From Anaeramoeba flamelloides (lineage: Eukaryota > Metamonada > Anaeramoebidae), in contig JANTQA010000012.1 in assembly GCA_027625915.1 (NCBI GenBank), positions 6,718,501-6,782,500 of the forward strand: a DNA stretch of 64,000 bases, in the 5' to 3' direction. The notes under the pieces were generated by a model. That model was not told the origin of the DNA. It was given only the letters and a program-made list of their open reading frames with translations, and searched no databases. Shown here piece after piece: positions 21,016-32,269 of the stretch. How positions within the stretch are numbered: position 1 is the first letter of the stretch; each line of letters begins with the position of its first letter. The position numbers were made by a program, and so were the translations under genes.

Positions 21016-23158
21016 ATATATATAACTCAAAAAAAACAAACAAAAATCAATAAATTATATGAATAAAATCCATTTCAACATAATTAGCCCATTAAAAATC
21101 AAAATTTGAAAATAAAAATTTTTATAAATTGAAGATAACCATTATAATAAAACAATTATTTTTTTAGTATTCAGTTCTATACACTTGAAATATTATTTTT
21201 TCTTTAAAAATAAAAAAAAATAAAAAAAAATATAGCCATTTATTATGAAATTATGTTTATAGGAAAAAACTCAAGAAAACATCTATTAGTTTTTTTTTTA
21301 ATTTCAATTAAATAGAAAGGTTCATAAATTCTCCTTTTTTTTGAGAAATCCAAAAAGTTTTGGCACTTGATGGCACTCTACAACATTTCTTGAAACTCTA
21401 TATATTTTTTAGATTTTTTTATCTGGATTATAATGTAGTCAAGGTTATAACACCTACAATATCTTTTCTTTAAAATAATTAAAAAAAAATTTTAATTTCT
21501 AAACAAAGACAACAAAAAGATACTGTAAAACAGAAAGAACGAAAAAAATCAGTAAAAAATTAAATGAAAAGTTTTTTTTTTTGCAGCCAAATTTTAATAC
21601 TTTTCGTGGTTTTCACCCTTTAAGGCTGTAGTCATTTTTGAAAATAAGATGAAATCTTGTCAAGATCTTGAAAATTTTTTTTTGTAATTTGTGTTTTGAC
21701 TTATGAAATGGATGAGTTAACCTCATTTAAACAATTTATTGATTTGAGTCTCTTTTTTTTTGAAATTCAAATTTTACATCTTTCCAATATAAAACAAAAA
21801 AAGAAACTTATTATTTTGTTTAAGAATTAAGTTAATTCATGTAAATGGGAAAACATATTTTTCGTTTTATGTTGGAAAGTATTGATTTCGAAAGCAAATT
21901 TTTTATTTGGTTTCTTTATTTAATATTTCAATTCAAATATTAGCCATTAAAACTATTCGTGGTTTAGGTGATTTAATAAAGGAAATTTTGATAGAAGTTT
22001 GACAAAAATTTATCAATTAAATTGAGATCTATTCAACTTTATTTTTTTCTTTAAAGGTTTTGAAAAATTCTTTTTCTGGTTTTCCAAAAATGAAAAAAAA
22101 TTGCAAAAAAATTTTTAATTTTCAAAAATTTTTTTAACAAATTGTTTGGTCTTATTCACAAGAATCCTTATAACAATTCAAATCATTTTTGGCAGAAAAA
22201 AAATGATTTTGAATTTTGAGGATAAAATTAACTAATTCCCAATATCTTCAAGAAAATTTTATTTTGAAAAATCGAATTTCATCTTAAAACAAAAACAAAA
22301 TTTCTAAGTAAAATTTTTAAATGACCACAAAACTTTGATTATTGTAACTACTATTCTTCAAAAAATACAATTATTTTTTAATCAGTTAAATATATCAATT
22401 GTTTTGGTTAACCAAAAGTTTTATCTCAAAGAAGAACAAAAATCTTTATATTAATATTACTGGTAACAAAGAAATGTTATAGTATAATAATGATCAAAAT
22501 GACAATAAAAGGGGTATAAAATTGTTAAATTGTGAGGAATAAAAAGAATTTAATAGTTTTCTTTTTCGGAAAAAATCGAAAAAAAAAATTGATCTCACTA
22601 AACTAATTTTCTTTTATGGCTTCAGTAGTCGATCAGAATTTTTTGACACTTGGGGTCTACAAAATACGAAAGTAAAGAATACCACCAATAACATATTTTA
22701 AAATTTTGCCTTATTGTCATAGAAGACTATTCCCTTAACCTGATTATTTCCAAAATTTCTAATCGATTACATCTAACGTTTTTACATGCTTCCCTTTATT
22801 TTTTATCTTTGTACAAGTCGATCTCAAAAAGTTAATCCCAGTCAAAGGTAACTCAACCTAACAAGAAGTTAAATAGAAACTAATATTTCTCTTGTTCAAT
22901 ATTTGACCCTAAAATATTCCAAATAATGTTTAATAATTGTTTTATTCTCTCTTTTTCTTAATTAACAAAGAACAATAAAAAAAAAGAATATTCCAATAGA
23001 AAAATAAACTGTAAACTTAAAAAAAAGACATGAAAAATAATAAGTATATTTATTTCCTTTGACAAAAAGTCAAATAATGTTGTTTATTAACATTTAACAC
23101 AAACTACCTTAAAAAAAACAAATTATTTTTTTTCTTTGCAATTTTTACATTATTTTTA
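21016..23158. other. AT-rich intergenic region between VPS16 and PARG genes
   Basis: 2.1 kb with no supported gene. 21360-21386 carries GGCACTTGATGGCACTCTAC, which recurs in variant form near 40080 and in inverse form at 43640, always beside the hairpin repeats. Around 22840 there is CCCAGTCAAAGG, resembling the end of the 703-bp MITE family, but no partner end was found. Confidence 0.4.
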
Positions 23159-25252
23159 ATGAATGGTGAAGAGAAACAAAAAACGAAACCAAAAGTAAAT
23201 TCAACTCCACGAAAATATGTACAGACAAATCCTCTTAATTATCAGAACACTTTAAATCAGCAACAACAAAAAAATCGAGGAAAAATTATCTCAAAAAAAG
23301 AAAAAGAAAAAGAAAAAGAAAAAGAAACAGAAACAGAAAAATATCAAAAAAGAAATCAAGAATCTAAAAGAAGAACAAGAGAAAAAGTAAAAGGAAAAAC
23401 AAACCAAAACAGGACTATAACCAATAAACGTAATTCTGGCTATACACGGAATCCTAAAGATCGAAGAAACAACAAAGCAAAACATAGAAAATGGGATATT
23501 TGGGATAAAAAGCATCTTCTCTTGCCATGTAGCAAAAGGAATACATACACACGTGTCCAACAAAACAACAAAAAGGTCTTCTCAAAATGGGATTATATCC
23601 GATCTTTGTTAGAAATGGAAATTGGCAATTGGGAAAGACTAAGCCAGATCATGATCAAAATTAATCCCGCCTTTCAAAAAGATAACCTAATACCATTAAA
23701 GAGCTTTCTCAATGAGAGGCTTGACGAAGAAAAACAAAAGCACTTTTATCTTCACTTGCTCCCAAAGATCCAGGAGTTGGCTTTGTCGTTACCAAAGGAA
23801 TTAGATCTGTACAACAAGCCAATACCCCTATTATTAAAATGGAGACTAAACAAAGTCGAGCTACCAAGAACTTTAATTGCGTCATTACTTGCGTGCTCCT
23901 TTTTCTGTTTGATTCCATATGGTGACACAGTTAGCAAAAGGCCACCATTTTTGAACCGAGCCAATTTTACCAAAATGTATCTCGGTAAGGAACCAATGAG
24001 CGCTTCAAACGAAAACAAACTCAAATCTTTTCTTCATTATTTCGAGACCATTACAAAAAATGGTATACCAAACAATGGGAGTGTAGGGTTTTATCGAAAT
24101 AGACTCGACAAGATCCCAGATTGGAAGAATTCAAATAAGAACTTATCAGAGCTAATTATTAATAGCGATGGGTTAATTGAAGATTCAAAAGATCACTTGC
24201 ATGTTGACTTTGCTAATAAATATGTTGGTGGTGGGGTGCTTGGTAATGGCTGTGTACAGGAAGAAATTAGATACACTATTTGCCCAGAGTTATTAGTATC
24301 CTGCATGATCTGCGAAAAATTGGAGAAAAAGGAAACCTTATTGATGGTAGGTGCTAAAAGGTATTCCAATTACAAAGGATATGGCAGAACGTTTGAATTC
24401 GTGAGTGGGTATATAGACAAACCAGTGCTGAATTCAAAAACCCATTGTGCAAGTCAAATAATTGCCATTGATGCTAAAAACTTTTCAAAAATGGATCCTA
24501 ACTTGCAATTTTCTCCAAAATATTTAAATAGAGAAATCGAAAAAATTTATTGTGGCTTTCGAAGATTAAAAATTAACCAATTTGATAGCCGGCCAATAGC
24601 TACAGGAAACCTTGGCTGTGGTGTATATGCCGGTAATATAGAATTAAAGGCTTTACTGCAATTGATTGCCGCTGCAGAAGCAAACAGAAACATTGTATAC
24701 TTTACTTTTAATAACGCACAATTTGCTGAGGATTTAAAGAACATATATTCGTTATTGAAAAATAATAAATATAAAATTTCTCAAATTTGGAATTTATTAT
24801 TACAATATTTCAATTCTGATCAGAAAAATACTTATTCAATTTTTCAATTCATTATTCAAAAAAATTGTGAAAAGAAAAATGAATTAGTCGTCAATAACGA
24901 AAATAGAAAACAAAATACTATTCAAAAGGAAATGAGAAATGAAAAAGAAGACAGAAACGGCCAAAAAGAAAAAAATGATTTTCTAAACAGAAAAAATGAA
25001 AAGCAAAAACAAAAACAAAAACAAAATTTTGAAGTGAATCAACCAGAAAAATCAAAAGAACTTTCAATACTTAAAAACGATAAAGTTAGAGATTACGATA
25101 TCTGTAAACATAATGAATGTATTAAAACTGATAACCATTTATGTAAAGAGTGCCAAGATCAAGATCAAAAAATTTTATTTGAAAAAAAAGAGAAATCCCA
25201 ATTCGCCGATAAAGAAAACATTTTTGGTAATTTTTTTTTTATTTTCCTTTAA
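23159..25252 (+). CDS. PARG: poly(ADP-ribose) glycohydrolase
   Basis: A single exon of 697 residues from ATG 23159 to TAA. PARG removes ADP-ribose polymers by cleaving ribose-ribose bonds. The catalytic macrodomain-type core shows VDFANKYVGGGVLGNG followed by CVQEEIRY at about 357-372: GGG plus the QEE catalytic loop of canonical PARG. Next come RYSNYKGYGRTFEFVSGY, CGFRRLKI (human CGFLRPGV), RPIATGNLGCGVYAG and RNIVYFTFNNAQFAEDL. An N-terminal accessory helical domain precedes the core (about 130-330). The first 130 residues are Lys/Arg-rich disorder with an EKEK tract and could hold nuclear localisation signals. The C-terminal tail after about 600 is again charged and contains a Cys/His cluster (CKHNEC...HLCKEC, about 647-666) that might bind zinc. 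The family is certain; the function of the tails is not. Confidence 0.96.
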   Translation: MNGEEKQKTKPKVNSTPRKYVQTNPLNYQNTLNQQQQKNRGKIISKKEKEKEKEKETETEKYQKRNQESKRRTREKVKGKTNQNRTITNKRNSGYTRNPKDRRNNKAKHRKWDIWDKKHLLLPCSKRNTYTRVQQNNKKVFSKWDYIRSLLEMEIGNWERLSQIMIKINPAFQKDNLIPLKSFLNERLDEEKQKHFYLHLLPKIQELALSLPKELDLYNKPIPLLLKWRLNKVELPRTLIASLLACSFFCLIPYGDTVSKRPPFLNRANFTKMYLGKEPMSASNENKLKSFLHYFETITKNGIPNNGSVGFYRNRLDKIPDWKNSNKNLSELIINSDGLIEDSKDHLHVDFANKYVGGGVLGNGCVQEEIRYTICPELLVSCMICEKLEKKETLLMVGAKRYSNYKGYGRTFEFVSGYIDKPVLNSKTHCASQIIAIDAKNFSKMDPNLQFSPKYLNREIEKIYCGFRRLKINQFDSRPIATGNLGCGVYAGNIELKALLQLIAAAEANRNIVYFTFNNAQFAEDLKNIYSLLKNNKYKISQIWNLLLQYFNSDQKNTYSIFQFIIQKNCEKKNELVVNNENRKQNTIQKEMRNEKEDRNGQKEKNDFLNRKNEKQKQKQKQNFEVNQPEKSKELSILKNDKVRDYDICKHNECIKTDNHLCKECQDQDQKILFEKKEKSQFADKENIFGNFFFIFL

Positions 25253-25804
25253 TCATTTTTTTTTCTTCACAAAAAAATTTCCATTCCAAACAAAATTATT
25301 TTTTTAAAAATTACATAATTTGTGTGTATGAAAATATGTAATTACTATTTGTTGAAAAAAAAATTTAACAAAATTTTCATTGTGATTTCCAAAAAAATGT
25401 TTCAAAATATCTTTGGAAAAAGTGAACCTTTTTAATATATTCAATTAGTTACATCATTGTCTTCCTTTAGAATTGGGAACTTTGATGCTTTATTTTGAAA
25501 CTTTGAGATTATTTTTTAGTTCTTTTCAAAAATATTAAAAGGTTGTTAGATGAGACAATTATTTCTAACCCATTCTGATATTTAAAATTCTTTAAAAGTT
25601 TCTCAATTTTTTTTTAAAATTATAATATAAGATTTTAATTTGTTCTTTAAAAATTCTATAATTTTGTTCAATTTATTTTTCAATAAATAGTAATACCTTT
25701 TAAAAAAAAAATATCTAATAAACACTCCATCTATTCAAAATTAATTTACAACCTTCACAAGGCTACCACTTTTTTATTTTTTTTTTCAAGTATCTACCCT
25801 TTAA
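25253..25804. other. AT-rich 3' flank of PARG gene
   Basis: No gene or clear repeat recognised before the foldback element at 25805. Confidence 0.4.
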
Positions 25805-26214
25805 CAGATGTGCAAAAAGTGATGTCTTAATATTAAAAGTTTTTTTTACTAAATTTTTCATTTTCCCAAAACTATAAAACTTTTCCAATGCATCCCTACG
25901 GGTAAGGTTTTTTTTCAGCGGACTTGAGGTTTCTAATATCGAAAAAAGCAATTTAATAATAAAATAAAAATGTTTGAGGAAGAAATAGACAATTCAAAAA
26001 TCGAAAATAATTTTCAGAAATCAAAAAACAAAAACAACCCCAAACATTTTTATTCTATTATTAAAACAATTTTTTTGCTTTTAGAAATCCCATATTCGCT
26101 GACAAAAAAACCTCTCCCGTCGGGGTGCATTGGAAAGGTTTTATAGTTTTGGGAAAAACGACAAATTTAGTAAAAAAAACTTTTAATATTAAGACATCAC
26201 TTTTTGCACATGTG
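25805..26214. mobile_element. 410-bp foldback element with arms of about 118 bp
   Basis: The left arm (25805-25922, starting CAGATGTGCAAAAAGTGATG) and right arm (about 26097-26214) are near-perfect inverted copies over some 118 bases, including TTAATATTAAAAGTTTTTTT and, further in, CCAATGCA-CCC. The arms are separated by a spacer of about 170 bp. No coding potential. The RNA or single strand would fold into a long stem. The high arm identity implies recent insertion or conversion. No unambiguous target duplication is seen. Confidence 0.8.
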
Positions 26215-27014
26215 AAGGAAAAAATAAATTCTGAAAATTAAAAGTTTGCCAAAAATAAATATTGGATTTCAGTTACACGTCTTTTATAAATTATTTTTTT
26301 CAAAGTTATCATAATTTTATATAATTAAGAAAAGGTAGCTATTGGACTCATTAAAATTCGAATACCACCATTTTTCAAAATTACCAACATCTGAAAAAAA
26401 CACCTATTTTTGCGATATTTTTTTTTTGAAAATAGTTACAACAAATGAATTTTAGATTGAACAATAAGAATGAAAAAAATACTAAATGTTAAAACAATTT
26501 ACAGAAAAAAGGCAGGGGATATATATTAGAACTCAAACATGAAAAAAAATAAAATGATAAAAAATATTCTCAAAACAGAAAAAAAACAAATCAGTTTTTT
26601 CAATTTAATTTAGCAATATCTTTTGAAAGAAATATTTTATTTTAAAATTGAAAAATATATTTCTTTTTAGACTATTAAAAAAATAGATTAAAATAATCTC
26701 TCCACTAAGTCAAATACAAAATTTCAAAAATTTTACAATTAAAAATGAAAAAAATATAACTGAAAATTTTCATTTTTTTTTAAACTTCAATTAACATCTG
26801 AATAAAGTTGTAAACATTTTTTAAAATTAATATGTATAAAAATGTTTATTGTGTGAGTATATTTCAAAAATACAAAATTTAGAGATTTTTTTTTGAAAAA
26901 ATTTTTCGAGGTATGCTATGTTATGAAGTTTTTTATTCTAATTTAAAAAATGAATATTGATTAATAAAAAAATATATGTGGACTTGGAATTGCTGTAGGC
27001 TTATTTTAATCACG
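26215..27014. other. AT-rich intergenic region
   Basis: No gene, RNA or defined repeat recognised. Confidence 0.35.
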
Positions 27015-27587
27015 TGGTATCTTCTTTTTCGATGTTTCATATAAAATTTTCTTTTTTTAAAAAGTTTTATTAGTAAATTAGTAATATAAAATTAAGAGAA
27101 ATATGAATAGTGATTGAATCAGGACCTGTTGTGTATAGTTCAAAAACTGTTCATCAAAATAGACGTGAAAAAATGAAGAAAAAAAAAAGTAAATTTTTTT
27201 TTTGAAAAACGAGGAAAGACCAATTTTAATAAAAAAACAGTCAATATGATAAGGGCACAAACCATTTTTTAAACAATCAAATGCAGTTATAAGTTTTCCA
27301 ATTCTGGAATTTTGTCTTGAATAAAAACCTCTTTTTAAAATTTTTTTTACCATACAAAAAGGAATGACACCCAATTTTCACACCTAAAAAATATACATAT
27401 AAAAATGTGATCAGAAACCTTTGATATCTTTTATTTAAGTAATGACTCTTTCAAATAAACAAATTGAATTATTATAAATGAGTCAATTAATGATTGGATA
27501 ACAATTTTGGATATTTAAATAGTTTTTTGAATTAAGTTTAAAAAAGATATTTTAAAATAAATTTTCCCCACTATTTTGGAAATAGCT
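27015..27587. mobile_element. MITE-like element, uninterrupted copy (pair of 47657-48944)
   Basis: Aligned with 47657-48944 this stretch shares blocks in the same order: a block with GATTTTTTAAACAAT-like sequence near 27265, AAATTGAATTATTA at 27462, TTTTGGATATTTAAAT at 27507, TTTTAAAATAAATTT near 27550 and the right end ACTATTTTGGAAATAGCT. The right end is an imperfect inverse of the left terminal motif seen in the other copy (GGTATTTCCAAAAAAGTGG). The 98-residue frame on the minus strand here is repeat DNA and not a gene. The left boundary is approximate. Confidence 0.55.
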
Positions 27588-27904
27588 AAAAAGAGACATC
27601 ATAAATTTTTAATAATTTTGTCAAAAGACGAACAAACAAATTGGATCAATATTAAAAAACCATAATTGCTGAACAACAAATCTCAATATTTAATTAAGAA
27701 TATTAAACTAAAATTCAAAATTTTGGGAACAGTTAAAAGAATCATAATACTAAAATTTCCTCGGATTTGGAAATAAATTTTGATTTTTTCAAATATTTTT
27801 AAATCATTTTTTTTTTCTTTGTATTCATTTTGTTTTTCCATATTTTAATGACGTAATCAGTTCTCATTTAATTAAAAAAAGTTGTTACAACGATTGGTAT
27901 TATA
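27588..27904. other. AT-rich spacer, possibly partial repeat
   Basis: 27640-27740 weakly repeats the pattern of the preceding element's right half. Otherwise nothing recognised. Confidence 0.3.
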
Positions 27905-28371
27905 GTAGGGAAAAAAATACCGGACATGAAAAAAATCCCGGACAAGATTTTTAATTGTGAATATTAGTAAAATTTTTGTCTAATTTCAATGAAATCCTTA
28001 TTATAAATAACCAATTTTTTTATGAGATTAGTAATAAACCTACCTAAAGTCCATTTAAGTAAGGTGTCTCTAGAATACTCGAGTGATTGTTTGATAGCCA
28101 TATGTTGATCAACTTTTTTTGAAAAACAATCGAGTTTTATTGAGGTTTACTAGAGTTTGGAAAATGATAATTTTTATTCTTGTTTTTTGATTGATTGAAT
28201 GGTGTTTTGAACAAGTGTGATTTCATTAATCATCATTCTAATAAGTGTGGGGGTTATAATTGAAAAAGTTCGATTCTTAAAAAAAGGAATTTGATTGTAA
28301 ATAAATGAAATTACACAATAATTTTACTAATATTCACAAATAAAAATCTTGTCCGGTATTTTTTTCACTGC
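27905..28371. mobile_element. MITE of about 467 bp related to the 14361-14818 element
   Basis: The left end GGGAAAAAAATACCGGACA is followed by a second unit (GAAAAAAATCCCGGACA) and then GATTTTTAATTGTGAATATT. The right end, read in reverse complement, is CAGTGAAAAAAATACCGGACA followed by the same inner block without the duplicated unit. The unit structure (purine-A run plus GGACA) and the inner block GATTTTTAATTG-GAA-ATTA parallel the element at 14361, so they are diverged members of one superfamily. No protein. The exact left edge is uncertain. Confidence 0.7.
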
Positions 28372-29474
28372 TCTATGTTAAAGTTTCGTGTTCAAAATAA
28401 AAGAATTAAAATTAAAATTAGTTGACTATATCTCACCATTTGATTGATCAATATTTATTAATGGAATTTCAACAACTTTAACGATACGTTTTTATTTTGT
28501 ACTCACAAAAATTTTTAGAAAACTAAACTGGGTTGAAAATTCTTCTAATGAATGTTTCTAGATGCTAGTATTGTATCTAGAGACTCTTTGAATGTGAAGA
28601 CATAAATTCATTCACTTCAAAATTCTCTCTTTAACAGATAAAGTGTTTTTTTAACATTTGACTCTTTTGAATACATTCTCTCTCTCGAAAATTTTCCACA
28701 TAATTTTTTTATTTTGATTTTTATGTTTTTATTGTTTGATTTGTTAGACTCTAAATAATTGCTTTAATAACATAAAGTCAAAAGTTTTAATGCAGTGTTT
28801 CTCTAATAACCAATTAATAATGATTATTTTTTCAAAAAATGAATTCTGGTGGGTAAAAAATTTTGAAATGGAGTTTAGATGAAATTTCTTAGGATCTTAA
28901 AGAACGATCAAAGAAAAATTTTTTTTTTTTCCATCTTTATTCCAACAATTTGAAAATTCAGGACATTTACTAATTGCTTAAATAGATACTATTATGTAAT
29001 AAAAAAAAATTCAAATAAGTTTTTGACCTTTATGATTAAAGTTTGAACATAAAAAAATTAATAGAAAATATTGATCATTTTTTATTTGAGTATGTCTTTT
29101 CAATTCAAATGATAGATTAATATTTCAAAATAATTTAAAAAGAAATGAATCTCAATGGATTAATCTCAAACCAAGTGATAGTTTAAGATTATTTTCATTA
29201 ATTGAATGATCTTAAAATCGATGGTTTTATGTTTAAATTTCTGAATTTGTAAAAACAAGTATAAGAGCATCTAAAGTGTAATTTAAACTTCTTGAATAAT
29301 TAATAAAAAAATAATTTGTTTTTTTTTTTTTTTGATTTAGCACAAGAAAATTGTCGAAAAATATCAAATAACTTATGTTTTACATCTCTTTATATTTTGT
29401 TTATTTTATTTTTTTACTAAATAACCAACAAACAAATCAATAATAAAAACTACCAAAAAAAAAAAATAGCAAGA
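28372..29474. other. AT-rich intergenic region upstream of FHIT gene
   Basis: 1.1 kb without a supported gene. A short A/C-rich leader immediately precedes the FHIT ATG, similar to the leader of VPS16. Confidence 0.4.
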
Positions 29475-30041
29475 ATGAACCAAAATTTTATATTTGGGAA
29501 ATTTACGATTGATAAAAGAGAAATATTTCATGTTACAAATTACTCCTATTGCATAGTTAATCATAAACCTGTCCTCCGTGGACATGTTCTGGTGATTCCA
29601 CTTCGCAAAGTTAAAATATTTGAAGATTTAAAGCCAGAAGAAGTTACCGACATATTTTGCACTGCACAATTAGTTTGTAAGGCACTTCGTGTAGTATTCA
29701 ATGGACAAGCTTTCAATTTATTAATTCAAGACGGGCCACAAGCAGGACAAACTGTAGAACAGGTACACTTACACATCTTGCCACGGATTAAAGGCGATCG
29801 TTTTTTTGTTGAAAACAACAGTGAGATAAAAACAGAAATTAAACAAGTAGAAGACGAGGTAAAACCGAGATCAATGGAGGAGATGGAAAAAGAAGCAATT
29901 TTAATTAAAAGGCAAATACAAATACAAATTAAATTAAATAATATATATGAGAACCCCGATAACAATAACGATGAAGACGACGATGATAAGAATATTAATA
30001 AAATAAAAAACCAACAAAATGAAATACAGGGGAAAAATTAA
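29475..30041 (+). CDS. FHIT: FHIT-like HIT-family dinucleoside polyphosphate hydrolase
   Basis: A single exon of 188 residues from ATG 29475 to TAA. It aligns along its first 150 residues with FHIT, which cleaves Ap3A and related dinucleoside polyphosphates to AMP plus a nucleotide. Anchors: FIFGKFTIDKREIF, NHKPVLRGHVLVIPLR (human NRKPVVPGHVLVCPLR), FEDLKPEEVTDIFCTAQ and LIQDGPQAGQTV. The HIT motif reads QVHLHILPR at residues 96-104, where the family has HVHVHVLPR: the catalytic middle His (H98) and the third His (H100) are present, but the first is Gln. The C-terminal EEMEKEA matches the end of human FHIT (EEMAAEA). A further 40-residue Asp/Asn/Lys-rich tail is extra. Identity is sure; the effect of the Gln on activity is unknown. 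Confidence 0.94.
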   Translation: MNQNFIFGKFTIDKREIFHVTNYSYCIVNHKPVLRGHVLVIPLRKVKIFEDLKPEEVTDIFCTAQLVCKALRVVFNGQAFNLLIQDGPQAGQTVEQVHLHILPRIKGDRFFVENNSEIKTEIKQVEDEVKPRSMEEMEKEAILIKRQIQIQIKLNNIYENPDNNNDEDDDDKNINKIKNQQNEIQGKN

Positions 30042-30927
30042 TAAAAATCTTTTTGTACACAAAGTTAATTTTTTTTTTTTGCATAATTAATCTTCAATTT
30101 CCATATTAAATCTCACATTTCTAATATTTTATATAGAAGAATTGATTTTGTTTTTATACAATTTTTTTGAATGGTTATAAACAGATCTTTGATATAGTTT
30201 TTTTGCCTGCTGAAAATATTAAAAATTTTGAACTTTTCAAATTTAAAAAAAACAGATTATTGGAGAATGAGATCATTTTAGTAATTCCAAAATCTGTGAT
30301 GTGAAAAAAAAATTTAAAAATTGAAAACAATATTTAAATTGAAATTTTTGAAAAAATTTTGTATTATTTATTTATTTATTTTGAATTAGTGAAAACTTTG
30401 TTTTGTAAATTCTCTAAATTATTTTTTATCTTAAGGGATTAGCATCATCATTGATTTGCCTAGAATTAAAGTTTATCGTTATTGTTTTTAAATGATATCA
30501 GTATGCCATGGTTCAAATGGTTCTAAAAAATCTATTATAAATCTTTTGTTGTAAAATAAAACAAAAAGATTTTTTACTAAGGGTAACAATTAAAAATTTT
30601 CCTAAAGGAAATTTTTTTATTTAAATTACTTTTTCCAAATCTAAAAATTGAAACCAAAATACTTGTCTTCCAATATATAATAATACTTATTTAGAACTAT
30701 AAAAAAGTAAAGAATTTTTTTTTTTATTATTTAAGGGAGGGGTTATTAACACCTCTTGTGTACCCGAATTAAAAGGTGAAGAATTTGTAAATTTTTTAAT
30801 TTCAAGATTTATATGATAATTATCAAGAGAAAAACCGAAAGGTTGATTATTTATATTTCCTTGCTATGAAGAAAAACTTTTTTTCGGTCAAAGGGGTATC
30901 CAAAAAAAAACATTTTTTTCAAATCTA
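30042..30927. other. AT-rich 3' flank of FHIT gene
   Basis: No gene. A short inverted repeat around GGAGGGGTTATTAACACCTC (30736-30755) could form a small hairpin. Confidence 0.35.
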
Positions 30928-31734
30928 ACTTAGAATACGGGGATAATGTACTCTTTACCCAAATCTTAAAATCAATTCATTATCAAAAAAAAAAAGCCAT
31001 ATTTAGGAGAGTCAAGTTGTTTTTTTTAAATGGTTGGGAAGATCAAGTTAATAGAACCAGAAAGAAGGTAAAGATAAAAAAAGTTTTCATTGATCAAGTT
31101 TACCACTCACGACCAAAATAAAATTTTATTCACCATTTCTCATTTTATTGTTTTTTAGACTCATATTTCGCTTTAGTACAGAGAGGGTTGAACACACCCA
31201 ATGGTAAAAAAAAACGTTAGTGCTCTCACTTTTCAAGAACTGTAAATGTAACCTAAAATTTCATAATCCATTTTGAGATAAATATAAGTTCTCTAATCAA
31301 CCTGAAATACCTATAGTATTCCAACTTCAAGACTCATTATTTCTTCATTGTCATTTATAAAGAACCAATAGATACCCTTTACTTCTTGAATTGTTTTATT
31401 TATTGCCAAAATAATAACTTATTTTAGTACATTATCACCGGACTCAAATCACATTTTAAAAATTTTTTTGAAATTTATTTCTTTAATTTTCAAAAACAAG
31501 TCCCTTTCCATTCATTCCTCATCAAATTATAAAACTTTTGTTTTGAAACTGATCAGCTTAAAATTTTTTTTATGAGAAAAAAAAATTATATACCGCAAAG
31601 TTGGTATTTTTGAAAAAAATATGTTTGAAAAACGTAAAGCACTTCATTTAAAAATTGAAGTATTGCTTTATTGAACAAAATACCCAAAAGAAAAAAAAAA
31701 TAAAATAGTACTGACATTGTAACGTAAGACATAT
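30928..31734. repeat. dispersed repeat of about 800 bp, copy 1
   Basis: 807 bp, from ACTTAGAATACGGGGATAAT to GTAACGTAAGACATAT, are nearly identical to 57836-58614 (779 bp) in the same orientation, with differences mainly in A/T-run lengths and scattered substitutions. No terminal inverted repeats, target duplication or protein is recognised, so its class is unknown. The shared boundaries are sharp: sequences diverge directly outside them. Confidence 0.8.
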
Positions 31735-32224
31735 CAATTATTTTTTATAATTGACATTTGAAGAACAAATAAGAAAAAAAAAAACGAATAATTCACATCA
31801 AAGAACAGTTGGTATACGTATGAATTAAAATAAATAAAGCTATATATTTTCTTAAAAATTAAAAAAACCTAAGTTTTTAAAGCTCTATTGAGAAAAAACA
31901 ACAATATTCATTTTGATCTTCAATTGAAGATCAAATTATATCCAAATAGAAATCAATATGATTTCTCTAAAATCATTTTTACTTATTAATTAACCCTCGA
32001 ATAACATGAGATTACCAACTTGCCTATTGATCTTTCTATAAAAAAAAATTTCAAATGAAATAAGTTTAAAAAAAATGTGAAAAAAATGTAAAAAAATGAT
32101 TTCAATTTTGATATTTCCATAAATCAAATTTTTTCTTTGAATATCGATTCAAGCCATTTAGACCTACATAATTCACTCACTATAACTGGGCTACTTTGAC
32201 TTGGTAAATGGTTTTGTTGTGTTT

Positions 32225-32269
<45 letters not shown>

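Noticed and set aside
27078-27374. 98-residue minus-strand frame as a gene
   Set aside because: Its DNA is a repeat that recurs at 47716-48039 with a different reading frame content; hydrophobic Phe/Lys composition is typical of A/T-run noise.
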